From Rhodospirillales bacterium (lineage in GTDB: Bacteria > Pseudomonadota > Alphaproteobacteria > QKFK01 > SZUA-500), in NCBI GenBank assembly GCA_003252195.1, contig QKFK01000046.1:1-14883 (forward strand): a stretch of DNA of 14,883 nucleotides, written 5' to 3'. Below the pieces are notes generated by a model, which had not been told where the DNA came from, searched no databases, and saw only the letters and a program-made list of their open reading frames with translations. The translations under genes and the position numbers were made by a program. Below, piece after piece: positions 7,745 to 14,883 of this stretch; the stretch's first letter is position 1, and each line of letters begins with the position of its first letter.

Positions 7745-8521
7745 CTAACCAAACTCTTCTTTAGATTTGGCAAATTCTTTTTCTAATGATTCTGGTAGAA
7801 CGCCTAGTCTAGATGCTACTTCAAGATATGCTTCGTGAGGATTACCTAAGTCTTTGCGGAATCTGTCTTTATCAAGCTTCTTCTTGGTTCTTATATCCCA
7901 TAGACGGCAATTATCAGGTGAGATTTCATCTGCTAAAACAACTTGTACCGAGCCATCTTCTTGGTACAATCTTCCAAATTCTAATGACACATCAACTAAT
8001 CTGATGCCAAGCCCATATAATAGTCCTGTCATGTAATCATTAATACGTAAGGTTAAACGTACCATTTCATCAAGCTCTTCTACTGTGGCCCAATTAAATG
8101 CAGTTATATGCTCTTCTGTAACCATTGGGTCGCCAAGTTCAACATTTTTATAACTATATTCCATAATAGAGCGTGGTAACGGTGTCCCTTCTGGTATTCC
8201 TAATGTATCTGATAAGTATCCAGATGCAGCGTTATGCAAGATCATTTCTACAGGAATAATATCTACTTCATGAACGAGTTGTTCACGGGAGTTTAACCTT
8301 CTAACAAAATGAGTTGGTATTCCAATCTCTGCCAAGCGGTTCATAAAGAACTCGGTAATGCGGTTGTTTATAATACCTTTACCATCGATAATTGCTTTTT
8401 TCTTGCGTTGAGACGATGAGACATCATCTTTATAATGAACCACCAGTGTTTCTGGCTCTGGTCCTTCATATAAGATTTTGGTCTTACCTTCAAAAAGCTG
8501 CCTTCTGTGTGTGTTTACCAT
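7745..8521 (-). CDS. purC: SAICAR synthetase (PurC) family protein with substituted active-site residues
   Basis: The family enzyme joins aspartate to CAIR with ATP in de novo purine synthesis. The 258 residues align end to end with PurC: the start RRQLFEGKTKILYEGPEP (6-23), DGKGIINNRI (46-55), REQLVHEVDIIPVE (79-92), GDPMVTEEHITAF (130-142), DEISPDNCRLWD (198-209) and LDKDRFRKDLG. Several usually invariant positions differ. The phosphate-binding V-V-R-N...A-G-S motif is I-L-H-N...S-G-Y (H96 and Y102 for E. coli R94 and S100), VDFKLEFG is VDVSLEFG (S179 for K177), and the N-terminal TAFNGKK-like stretch is SSSQRKK (35-41). The equivalents of E. coli D175, E179, D196 and R199 remain. It could be a working divergent PurC or a PurC-like paralogue with another role. 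AGGAAA lies just before the ATG. Confidence 0.85.
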   Translation of the reverse strand: MVNTHRRQLFEGKTKILYEGPEPETLVVHYKDDVSSSQRKKKAIIDGKGIINNRITEFFMNRLAEIGIPTHFVRRLNSREQLVHEVDIIPVEMILHNAASGYLSDTLGIPEGTPLPRSIMEYSYKNVELGDPMVTEEHITAFNWATVEELDEMVRLTLRINDYMTGLLYGLGIRLVDVSLEFGRLYQEDGSVQVVLADEISPDNCRLWDIRTKKKLDKDRFRKDLGNPHEAYLEVASRLGVLPESLEKEFAKSKEEFG

Positions 8522-8550
8522 CTATTTCCTGCAAAATAAAAATTCCTTTG

Positions 8551-8580
8551 CTTATATGCTACATCAAACTTTGTTGTAAA
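8551..8580 (-). promoter_or_regulatory. Candidate sigma70 promoter for purC
   Basis: Read on the - strand, TTTACA (8575-8580) and TATAAG (8551-8556) are separated by 18 bases. A start near 8545 would give a leader of about 24 bases holding the AGGAAA ribosome-binding site. It lies in the 76-base gap after the ligase gene, the largest gap in this gene group, so purC may be transcribed separately as well as from purB. Confidence 0.35.
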
Positions 8581-8597
8581 ACAATAGATTAGCTAAA

Positions 8598-9839
8598 TTA
8601 AAGGCTTTTTATGTCATGCTCTTTGTTATGAATAGATGCTAATTGACACAATATATGAGCGAGGAATATGGTTGCTATCCACCATGGTTGCCACATTCCA
8701 AAGCTTATTAATGATATACACATTGCTGATGTAAAAGTAGCTGTATAAATGGCCATTAGGTTTTTATTTTGGCTTAGTGAGATATGTCTCATTATTCCAA
8801 CTAATAGCAATATGTATAAAACAATTCCAACAAAGCCCATCTCAAGCCACATTTGAACAGATGAGTTGTGTGTGTGTAATGGCAATTTTGAGCCCATTAG
8901 ATCTCGTCCATTAGGCAATGTTGCAAGTTTTTCTGTCTTTTGATTGTCGCTTATATAGCGGGCAGATCCACTTCCACTGCCAATTATTGGGTGATCTATA
9001 ATTTTTGATGAAGCAAAGTTCCATATCACTAATCTGTGATACCATGATGTAGGAACCTTCTCGCCATAACTTGATTGTGATGTAGCTTCTGGTGAAATGA
9101 CCTTAAGTGAAAGTAGTGGGAACATTAATATCGTTGTGATTATCAATGGGAAAAGTATAGCTAAGAATTTTCTGCCAAGCAATTTTGTAAGTATAAATAC
9201 AGGAACTGCTGTTATGATAGCTAGTTCTACAGCTGCCATCGGAAGAAAATGTGAAAACACAAGGTTTATCGCAATGAATAAGATAGGTAATATTCTTTTA
9301 GATGTTTTTGTGTATATCATATATGAGACAGGCCAAATATAAAGGCATAAGAAAGATGCTCCTTTGCCTAATTTGTTTAGATAATCATCACCACCTCTAG
9401 ATTCTCTTATCAATGATATGATTGGATATGATAGGGTGAGTTCTTCAATATAAAATAACCAAACAATAGAAGTGGATATAAAAAGTATCTTTTTTGCTAA
9501 ATTTGCTTCTTTTTCAGACATTAAAGAAATTTTTGATTTTACTAGCAATGTTGCAATAAGAAGAATAAACAATCTTGTCGCATTTATAACTGCTTTATGA
9601 GGATATGGCGACCATAAAAAAGTTACTAGAGACCAGACAATGATAAGACATATTGCAATAAAGGGTAATTTCTTTGTGTCACCTTTTATTATGCTCATAG
9701 ATTGGTTAATTTTATAGGCACTTAACGCTGACAGAATAAGAAGTACTGTTGAAAAGTTAGCGGCAATAGGTACTGTGATAGCAAAAAGAGCTAAAGATAA
9801 CAAAAATGTAGCGTTGTAACGATTTATAATGTCTTTCAT
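8598..9839 (-). CDS. O-antigen ligase/polymerase-like membrane protein (WaaL/Wzy family)
   Basis: Multi-pass inner-membrane glycosyltransferase of the Wzy_C class. Members join undecaprenyl-linked O-antigen to lipid A-core or polymerise polysaccharide repeat units on the periplasmic side. The 413 residues are largely hydrophobic helices, with a large hydrophilic loop about 245-320. Family hallmarks are R269 and W273 in SWYHRLVIW before DHPIIGSGSGSAR, and HTHNSSVQMWLEMG with H322, H324, N325, E333 and G335, which opens the last membrane segments. These motifs support the class but not whether it is a ligase or a polymerase. The ATG lies nine bases after the purB stop, with AAGGTG as ribosome-binding site, so it is co-transcribed with purB although it has no link to purine synthesis. 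No other polysaccharide gene is in view. Confidence 0.82.
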   Translation of the reverse strand: MKDIINRYNATFLLSLALFAITVPIAANFSTVLLILSALSAYKINQSMSIIKGDTKKLPFIAICLIIVWSLVTFLWSPYPHKAVINATRLFILLIATLLVKSKISLMSEKEANLAKKILFISTSIVWLFYIEELTLSYPIISLIRESRGGDDYLNKLGKGASFLCLYIWPVSYMIYTKTSKRILPILFIAINLVFSHFLPMAAVELAIITAVPVFILTKLLGRKFLAILFPLIITTILMFPLLSLKVISPEATSQSSYGEKVPTSWYHRLVIWNFASSKIIDHPIIGSGSGSARYISDNQKTEKLATLPNGRDLMGSKLPLHTHNSSVQMWLEMGFVGIVLYILLLVGIMRHISLSQNKNLMAIYTATFTSAMCISLISFGMWQPWWIATIFLAHILCQLASIHNKEHDIKSL

Positions 9840-9848
9840 TTTACACCT

Positions 9849-11144
9849 TTAGTTTGAAAATACACGGTTAAAAATTGTATCTATATTTTTGGTATGGTAG
9901 TTCATATCGAATATATCTTCAATTTCCTTAATTGATAACTTGTCCGTTACTTCCTCGTTGCTTTTTAGTAAGTCAACAAAATGGCCTCCATCTTCCCAGA
10001 TTTTCATGGCGCTAGTCTGAACTATTTTATAAGCGTTTTCTCTGCTTACACCAGCTTGTGTTAGTGATAAAAGAACTCGTTGTGAGAATATTAGTCCACC
10101 TAATTTGTTAAGGTTGTCTAAAGCTACATCTTCATTGATAACTAGATTATCAATAACGCTAGCAAGTCTGTTTAAGGCAAAGTCTAAAGTAGCGGTCGCA
10201 TCAGGAGCCATCATTCTTTCTGCAGATGAGTGTGAAATATCTCTCTCGTGCCACAAAACTACATTTTCCATTGCAGGGGTAACATATGCTCTAACCATTC
10301 TTGCCAAACCTGTAAGGTTTTCTGTTAATACAGGGTTGCGTTTGTGAGGCATAGCAGATGAACCTTTTTGCCCTTTTGAGAAAAATTCTTCAGCTTCTCT
10401 TACTTCAGTTCTTTGTAAATGTCTAATCTCAACGGCTATTCTTTCCATTGAAGAGGCTATTACGCCTAACGTGGCAAAAAACATAGCGTGCCTATCACGG
10501 GGTATAACTTGAGTTGAAACAGGCTCAATAGTAAGCCCCATTTTTTCAGCAACATATTTTTCAACATATGGATCAATGTTAGCAAATGTTCCAACAGCAC
10601 CAGAAATGGCGCAAGTTGCTATTTCTTTTTGAGCAGCGATTAAACGATCTTTGTTACGTTTAAATTCAGCATAAAAACCAGCAAGTTTTAAACCTATTGT
10701 AGTAGGTTCTGCGTGAATGCCATGGCTTCTGCCAACACATAAAGATAATTTGTGCTCGTAGGCGCGTTTCTTTAGCGCAGATAAAATTTTATCTATATCT
10801 GTGATTAGAATATCTGCTGCTTGTTTTAACCTAACCGCAAAGCAAGTATCAAGAATATCAGATGATGTCATTCCTTGATGGATAAAACGAGCATCTTCAC
10901 CAACATATTCAGCTAGATTGGTCAAGAATGCTATAACATCATGTTTTACTTCAGCTTCAATTTCATCAATTCTGGAAATCTCAAAATTACCTTTTTCCCA
11001 TATGGCATCTGCAGCACTTTGTGGGATGTTTCCTAGTTTTGCTTGAGCGCTACATGCGTGAGCTTCTATTTCTAACCAAACCTTAAATTTGTTTTCTTCA
11101 GTCCATATTTGGCTCATTGCTTCTCTAGAATAACGAGGTATCAT
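9849..11144 (-). CDS. purB: Adenylosuccinate lyase
   Basis: Cleaves SAICAR to AICAR and adenylosuccinate to AMP, releasing fumarate both times, so it acts directly after PurC and in AMP formation. The 431 residues match the B. subtilis-type enzyme in length and in the numbering of its key residues. Visible are MIPRYSREAMSQIW at the start, H68 in KHD, TSSDILDT (93-100), the general acid/base region RSHGIHAEPTTIG with H141, and the mobile signature loop GSSAMPHKRNP (261-271) with S262/S263, followed by E275. GGAGA lies seven bases before the ATG. It is the first gene of the purB-ligase-purC group and diverges from the small lipoprotein gene. No purine riboswitch was seen in its 106-base upstream region. 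Confidence 0.97.
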   Translation of the reverse strand: MIPRYSREAMSQIWTEENKFKVWLEIEAHACSAQAKLGNIPQSAADAIWEKGNFEISRIDEIEAEVKHDVIAFLTNLAEYVGEDARFIHQGMTSSDILDTCFAVRLKQAADILITDIDKILSALKKRAYEHKLSLCVGRSHGIHAEPTTIGLKLAGFYAEFKRNKDRLIAAQKEIATCAISGAVGTFANIDPYVEKYVAEKMGLTIEPVSTQVIPRDRHAMFFATLGVIASSMERIAVEIRHLQRTEVREAEEFFSKGQKGSSAMPHKRNPVLTENLTGLARMVRAYVTPAMENVVLWHERDISHSSAERMMAPDATATLDFALNRLASVIDNLVINEDVALDNLNKLGGLIFSQRVLLSLTQAGVSRENAYKIVQTSAMKIWEDGGHFVDLLKSNEEVTDKLSIKEIEDIFDMNYHTKNIDTIFNRVFSN

Positions 11145-11174
11145 TTGTTTTCTCCTGATAAAACTATTTCTTTA

Positions 11175-11204
11175 TTGAATTTTTAACAAATTAGGGGGTA
11201 ATAT
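11175..11204 (+). promoter_or_regulatory. Candidate sigma70 promoter for the small lipoprotein gene
   Basis: TTGAAT (11175-11180) and TAATAT (11199-11204) are separated by 18 bases. A start near 11211 would leave a leader of about 40 bases containing AAGGAAAG before the ATG. The gene is flanked by genes on the opposite strand, so it must have its own promoter, and this is the best match in the gap. Confidence 0.45.
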
Positions 11205-11250
11205 CAAAGCTCAAAATGATGTTTTTGCCCATAAAAATTGAAGGAAAGAT

Positions 11251-11436
11251 ATGAAAATCACATTGCTGTCAATATTACTGGTTTTTGGGTTATGTTCTTG
11301 TTCATCAATGTTTGTCGCAGGAAGACGTTCTCCTGAGCGAAATGCCTTGTATGTAAGAGAAAAAAATCTCTGCCAAATACATCCAGAGGAATGTGACTTT
11401 ACCGATGGTGGTGATATTGGGTCATTTTCAAACTAG
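11251..11436 (+). CDS. Small predicted lipoprotein, function unknown
   Basis: A 61-residue protein with a lipoprotein signal: K2, a hydrophobic run (4-14), and a lipobox L14-C15-S16-C17 that would be cleaved before C17. Residues after the cysteine are S-S, not D, so outer-membrane sorting by the Lol system is expected if E. coli rules apply. The mature part is only 45 residues, with a basic RRSPER stretch (25-30) and a C-x6-C pair (C41, C48) that could form a disulfide, then an acidic, glycine-containing end. AGGAAAG at 11242-11248 is a good ribosome-binding site. It stands alone between divergent purB and the convergent esterase gene (23 bases between stops). I know no family for it. Confidence 0.72.
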   Translation: MKITLLSILLVFGLCSCSSMFVAGRRSPERNALYVREKNLCQIHPEECDFTDGGDIGSFSN

Positions 11437-11459
11437 TCTAACTTATATGTTTTCCTAAT

Positions 11460-12170
11460 TTAAGACAATTTATCGTTTATAAAGCTTGATACCGCAGATA
11501 TAACAGTATCATCAATTGAATGTCCCATGTCATTACTTGTTACAATTTTGGTTGGAATTCCAGCCTTAGAAAGTGTTTCAAGTGATAAGTCTGTAGATGC
11601 ATAGGGAACAACTTCGTCCGCATCACCGTGAACTAGTAAAATAGGTGGTTTAGACTTAATTAACGGAAGAATGTTGTCAGAAACTGGTACTGCAGACATT
11701 CCAATTATACCAGCAATTTCTTCTTCTAATGTTAACCCTGAATACAAAGCCATTAAACCACCTTGTGAAAAACCACTAATTATAACGTCTTTATATGTGA
11801 GGTTGTGTTCTTCTATTTTACTTTTAATAAAGCGATGAAGAGAGGTTAATGCAGATGTCGCGCCTTTATGCATTTTGCTCATCATGTCAGATAGTAAGTT
11901 AGAGTTCATTTCTTTTAAAACGCTAGGGGCATACCATGACAAGCTAAACCATTGCCTGCCCATCATAAATAACCCTTGGTTTTCAAGACTTTCTGGCGCG
12001 TGAATAGAATAAAATATTGCATTAGGAGCAGCTTTGGCAAAAATAGGGGCTAATCCTATTAAATCATTAGCATCTGCTCCATAACCATGAAGCATGAATA
12101 CTATCTTTTCTGGTTTGCTATCTAGTTTTTCTATATAGCTCACAGCTTCTAGATTGTTTGAATTAGCCAT
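11460..12170 (-). CDS. Alpha/beta-hydrolase, phospholipase/carboxylesterase family
   Basis: Serine esterase of the small cytosolic carboxylesterase family (the YpfH / acyl-protein thioesterase type). Its 236 residues lie in the usual range. The oxyanion region HGYGADANDL (28-37) is followed by nucleophile S135 in GFSQGG (133-138), the acid D185 in HGDADEVVP (181-189) and the base H217 in MGHS. There is no signal peptide. The natural substrate cannot be told from sequence; short-chain esters or lysophospholipids are typical in vitro. AGGAGA lies just before the ATG. The gene begins 32 bases after the korB stop on the same strand and is probably co-transcribed, but a metabolic link to KorAB is only a guess. 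Confidence 0.88.
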   Translation of the reverse strand: MANSNNLEAVSYIEKLDSKPEKIVFMLHGYGADANDLIGLAPIFAKAAPNAIFYSIHAPESLENQGLFMMGRQWFSLSWYAPSVLKEMNSNLLSDMMSKMHKGATSALTSLHRFIKSKIEEHNLTYKDVIISGFSQGGLMALYSGLTLEEEIAGIIGMSAVPVSDNILPLIKSKPPILLVHGDADEVVPYASTDLSLETLSKAGIPTKIVTSNDMGHSIDDTVISAVSSFINDKLS

Positions 12171-12202
12171 TGCTTTCTCCTAATAAAATGCAAATTACAT
12201 AG

Positions 12203-13027
12203 TTAGATTGAGAATTGTGTTCCAATTTTATCAATTGAACATTTTTCTACACCCATTTTATCTAAAATTGGGCTCCTAGTTTGATATAATATTCCTATTC
12301 TGAAACCATCATCATCAAGCAAGTTCTGTCTGGCTTGTTTGTGGTCGTCCGTTGGTCCATTTCCAAAGCCTTCTTTGATAAAGTTTTTATATTCTTTTTG
12401 CTCAGGTCTCCATGTAACACAAGGGCTGACAACATGTATGAAAGAGAACCCCTTATGTTGAATGCCTTTGGTAATAATTTCTGTCAAATGTTTAGGGTTG
12501 CCAGAAAATGCTCTTGCAACAAATGATGCGCCAGAGGCTAGAGCCATACGCATTGGTTGGAAGGCAGGAACTCCAGAGCCATGAGGAGTGAGCTTTGATC
12601 CAAGCCAATCTGGAGATGTTGTTGGTGAAGCTTGTCCTTTTGTCATTCCGTAAACTGAATTATCCATCACTATATAAGTCATGTTAATATTCTTACGGCA
12701 TGTATGGATAAAGTGGTTTCCTCCGATTGAGAAACCGTCTCCATCACCACCAACAGCAACAACAGTAATGTCATCTCGTGCCACTTTGAGTCCAGAAGCT
12801 ACGCATAGCGCTCTACCGTGAATCGTATGATAACCATATGTAGATAAATAAGCAGGAAGCCTAGAAGAACAACCAATGCCAGATATTACAGCAACATCTT
12901 TAGTTGGGAGTTCTAGCTCTGCAAATGATTTGGTTAACGAGCTCAAAACAGCAAAGTCGCCACAGCCAGGACACCAAATAGGTTTTAAATCAGATTTATA
13001 TTGATTGGGATTAGTTTTTTGTTCCAT
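12203..13027 (-). CDS. korB: 2-oxoglutarate (2-oxoacid):ferredoxin oxidoreductase, beta subunit
   Basis: Thiamine-diphosphate-binding subunit that, with KorA, converts 2-oxoglutarate and CoA to succinyl-CoA and CO2 while reducing ferredoxin. The 274 residues show WCPGCGDF with C19 and C22, plus C53 (GIGCSSR) and C203 (SPCVTW), the expected four ligands of the [4Fe-4S] cluster. The ThDP/Mg motif is GGDGDGFSIGGNHF (93-106), with N123 in the DNSVYGMTKGQ-SPT segment. Its ATG follows the korA stop after one base, with GGAGAG as ribosome-binding site. The substrate call comes from the two-subunit architecture and resemblance to KorB; another 2-oxoacid is possible. The enzyme class is usually oxygen-sensitive, though some homologues work in aerobes. 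Confidence 0.92.
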   Translation of the reverse strand: MEQKTNPNQYKSDLKPIWCPGCGDFAVLSSLTKSFAELELPTKDVAVISGIGCSSRLPAYLSTYGYHTIHGRALCVASGLKVARDDITVVAVGGDGDGFSIGGNHFIHTCRKNINMTYIVMDNSVYGMTKGQASPTTSPDWLGSKLTPHGSGVPAFQPMRMALASGASFVARAFSGNPKHLTEIITKGIQHKGFSFIHVVSPCVTWRPEQKEYKNFIKEGFGNGPTDDHKQARQNLLDDDGFRIGILYQTRSPILDKMGVEKCSIDKIGTQFSI

Positions 13028-13028
13028 T

Positions 13029-14738
13029 TTATTCTCTCCAATCTTTAATGATTTTTTTAATTTCAGCAGGTTTTATTGGTAAAGGACCAGGGCGTGCAAA
13101 ACTTTGTAATTTGCAATCAAGGTCATAGTTTCCTTTTAGAAATTTATAAAACTGAGCTCCATGATTTTGTTCAATTACAATAGCTTTTTTTACGCCATCA
13201 AGAGCCTTGTTCATTTTTTCTGGCTGAATAGGTGAGATAAGTCTTACAGATACTAGCTTAACGCCATCAACATCTTCGAGAGCTTCTTTTACAGCTCCTG
13301 TGATTGAGCCGAATGTAATAATAGCTGTGTCGCCACTTCCTGATATATCTGCCCACATGTCACCATAATCATATGATGTTAGTTTGCGGTTACGTTTCTC
13401 TAGCTGCTTAAGGTGATTATCTGCATCAGTTGATGGACGACCTGTTTCGTCATGTTCTAAGCCATCTGCAGTGTGCTCGCCACCTGCAATACCTGGTACT
13501 GCCATTGGTGATATACCATTTTCAGTAACTTTGTATCTTTTATAATCACTAGAATTTTCGTCAGCTAATAGACGTTTTGTTTCATAATCTATATTTGTAG
13601 GTTCATTAATGATTACTCGAGCTTGCCCCATAAACTGATCGGATAACAATATAGCTGGCGTCTGTAATGTTTCAGATAAATGTACAGTCCATTGCGATGT
13701 TAGAATGCAGTCTGAAATAGAGTTTGCTGCAACAACAAGATGAGGTGCGTCTCCATGAGCTCCGTATAATGCAATATTTAAATCGCATTGTTCTGATTTA
13801 GTAGGTATACCTGTAGATGGGCCTCCACGTTGTACGTCAACTACAACAACTGGCATTTCAGAGGATATACCAAGCCCAAACCCTTCGAGCATAAGGGCTA
13901 ATCCTGGTCCTGAAGTGGCAGTTAAAGATGGTACCCCACCAAATGATGCCCCTAAAATCATATTCATAGCCGCAAGTTCATCTTCTGCTTGTACTAATGT
14001 TCCTCCAACTTTTTCTAAATTTGGAGCCATCCATTCTAAGATGCTTGTTGCAGGTGTAATAGGATAGGCTGCAACGAATTTAATTCCGCCTTTGATAGCG
14101 CCAAATCCAATTCCCTCATTACCTGTGATTGACCATAGATTACTAGATTTATCTTTATTGTTTATTTGGAATGAGCTTTTTAAATTTAGCTCTTTTGCTT
14201 TGTTATAACCGCTGTTAATACATGAGATTGCATTGTCTATAACTTCTGCGCCTTTCTTTTTAAGGCCAATAGAAATAATTTCATGTACAAATTTGCTGTC
14301 TAAATTAATTGCTTCAGCGAGTATGCCAAGGCAAACCATGTTAGCTCTGCCATCGGGTGTTTCTTTTGCTAAGTCATTAAGTGGGAGCTTAATGATTTTA
14401 GGGTTTTTATCGGTAATGAATTCAGGAATATTACCAGAGTTTTCGTCGCACATAACGATTGAAGATTCACAAACTGGTAGCTCACCTTTAAATCTGCTTA
14501 CATTATCCCAATCAAAAGCAAATAAAATATCGTAAAAATCACCTTGAGTTTGAATTTCTTCTTCAGAAATTCTTATTAGAGCAGCAGCTTCTCCTCCTCT
14601 GATTTGTGGTCCAAGTGAGCGTGCCATTAACCCATAATACCCAGCTTTTGATACGGCGTTTAGTAGGTTTTGACCAGCTGTCATAACACCAGAACCACCA
14701 GAGCCAGTAATGGCTATAGAGATAGTTTTTAAAGACAT
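13029..14738 (-). CDS. korA: 2-oxoglutarate (2-oxoacid):ferredoxin oxidoreductase, fused gamma-alpha subunit
   Basis: Partner of KorB. The 569 residues fuse a gamma domain (about 1-190) to an alpha domain (about 200-569), as in two-subunit enzymes. The gamma part has TGSGGSGVMTAG (11-22) and GPQIRGGEAA (43-52). The alpha part has AAYPITPAT (223-231), QAEDELAAM (250-258), TSGPG (275-279), VQRGGPSTGIPTKSEQ (302-317), GEHTADGLEHDETG (420-433), typical of the 2-oxoglutarate branch, and the C-terminal EQNHGAQ (523-529). No ferredoxin-like delta domain is fused and no such gene adjoins, so a separate ferredoxin must take the electrons. AAAGAG precedes the ATG on the - strand. korA, korB and the esterase gene form a probable operon reading leftward. 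Confidence 0.92.
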   Translation of the reverse strand: MSLKTISIAITGSGGSGVMTAGQNLLNAVSKAGYYGLMARSLGPQIRGGEAAALIRISEEEIQTQGDFYDILFAFDWDNVSRFKGELPVCESSIVMCDENSGNIPEFITDKNPKIIKLPLNDLAKETPDGRANMVCLGILAEAINLDSKFVHEIISIGLKKKGAEVIDNAISCINSGYNKAKELNLKSSFQINNKDKSSNLWSITGNEGIGFGAIKGGIKFVAAYPITPATSILEWMAPNLEKVGGTLVQAEDELAAMNMILGASFGGVPSLTATSGPGLALMLEGFGLGISSEMPVVVVDVQRGGPSTGIPTKSEQCDLNIALYGAHGDAPHLVVAANSISDCILTSQWTVHLSETLQTPAILLSDQFMGQARVIINEPTNIDYETKRLLADENSSDYKRYKVTENGISPMAVPGIAGGEHTADGLEHDETGRPSTDADNHLKQLEKRNRKLTSYDYGDMWADISGSGDTAIITFGSITGAVKEALEDVDGVKLVSVRLISPIQPEKMNKALDGVKKAIVIEQNHGAQFYKFLKGNYDLDCKLQSFARPGPLPIKPAEIKKIIKDWRE

Positions 14739-14883
14739 GTTTTTCTCTTTTTAATTTTAATGTTTTTTGATGAAGAAAATACAAAATTATCAGATTCTAA
14801 AAAGAACTCTGGGGAAGTTAGGTACGAATTTGTCTTCTTGTTTAACATTTTGTATTCGCTTAAGAATTTATTATCGTAATGCT

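Noticed and set aside
11145..11250. A purine riboswitch or PurR-type operator before purB.
   Set aside because: I could not draw a purine-aptamer three-way junction or find a convincing palindromic operator; only a ribosome-binding site for purB and a candidate promoter for the opposite gene are visible.
14233..14535. A 100-codon + strand frame inside korA.
   Set aside because: It is antisense to the intact gamma domain of KorA and has no supporting start signal.
14729..14848. A 39-codon - strand frame just upstream of korA, beginning with M-L-N-K-K-T and overlapping the korA start by ten bases.
   Set aside because: No good ribosome-binding site, low-complexity basic end, and no recognisable similarity; it more likely reflects AT-rich leader sequence. 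A leader peptide cannot be excluded without comparative data.

Overview
The window looks like chromosomal DNA from an AT-rich alphaproteobacterium. The reasons are the order (probable proS end)-lolC/E-lolD-dnaE, which I know from alphaproteobacteria, a single LolC/E-type permease, an E. coli-like DnaE, and purB and purC close together. The clade cannot be fixed from this sequence alone. The low GC, together with an oxygen-sensitive type of 2-oxoacid:ferredoxin oxidoreductase, would suit one of the AT-rich marine or gut-associated alphaproteobacterial lineages; that is inference.

Left part, + strand (1-7336): one tightly packed run, probably an operon entering from outside the window. A five-codon end of an upstream gene is followed by the lipoprotein-export permease and its ATPase (overlapping by 8 bases), the replicative DNA polymerase III alpha subunit, and two adjacent multi-pass membrane proteins that appear to be diverged tandem paralogues. 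Gaps are 2-36 bases or short overlaps.

Middle (7337-7744): a long imperfect hairpin, a tRNA-Glu(CUC) with encoded CCA, and a perfectly palindromic Rho-independent terminator. The terminator can act in both directions and so separates this block from the convergent purine block. Between it and purC there is a 49-codon open stretch on the - strand without a usable start, perhaps a gene remnant.

Right-middle, - strand (7745-11144): purB, an O-antigen ligase/polymerase-like membrane protein and purC, transcribed in that order. PurB carries all the catalytic residues I can check. The PurC protein lacks several residues that are conserved in SAICAR synthetases, which is the most unusual feature of the window. 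Diverging from purB is a 61-residue small lipoprotein with its own candidate promoter; it is a possible client of the Lol system encoded at the left end.

Right part, - strand (11460-14738): korA and korB, the fused gamma/alpha subunit and the beta subunit of a two-subunit 2-oxoglutarate(2-oxoacid):ferredoxin oxidoreductase, then a small serine carboxylesterase of the phospholipase/carboxylesterase family, probably one operon. The 145 bases to the right edge hold no gene I can support. There is no CRISPR array, insertion sequence or phage gene, and no stretch above 300 bases lacks a gene. Most of the window is housekeeping; the unusual parts are the substituted PurC, the membrane paralogue pair after dnaE, and the ligase between the purine genes.
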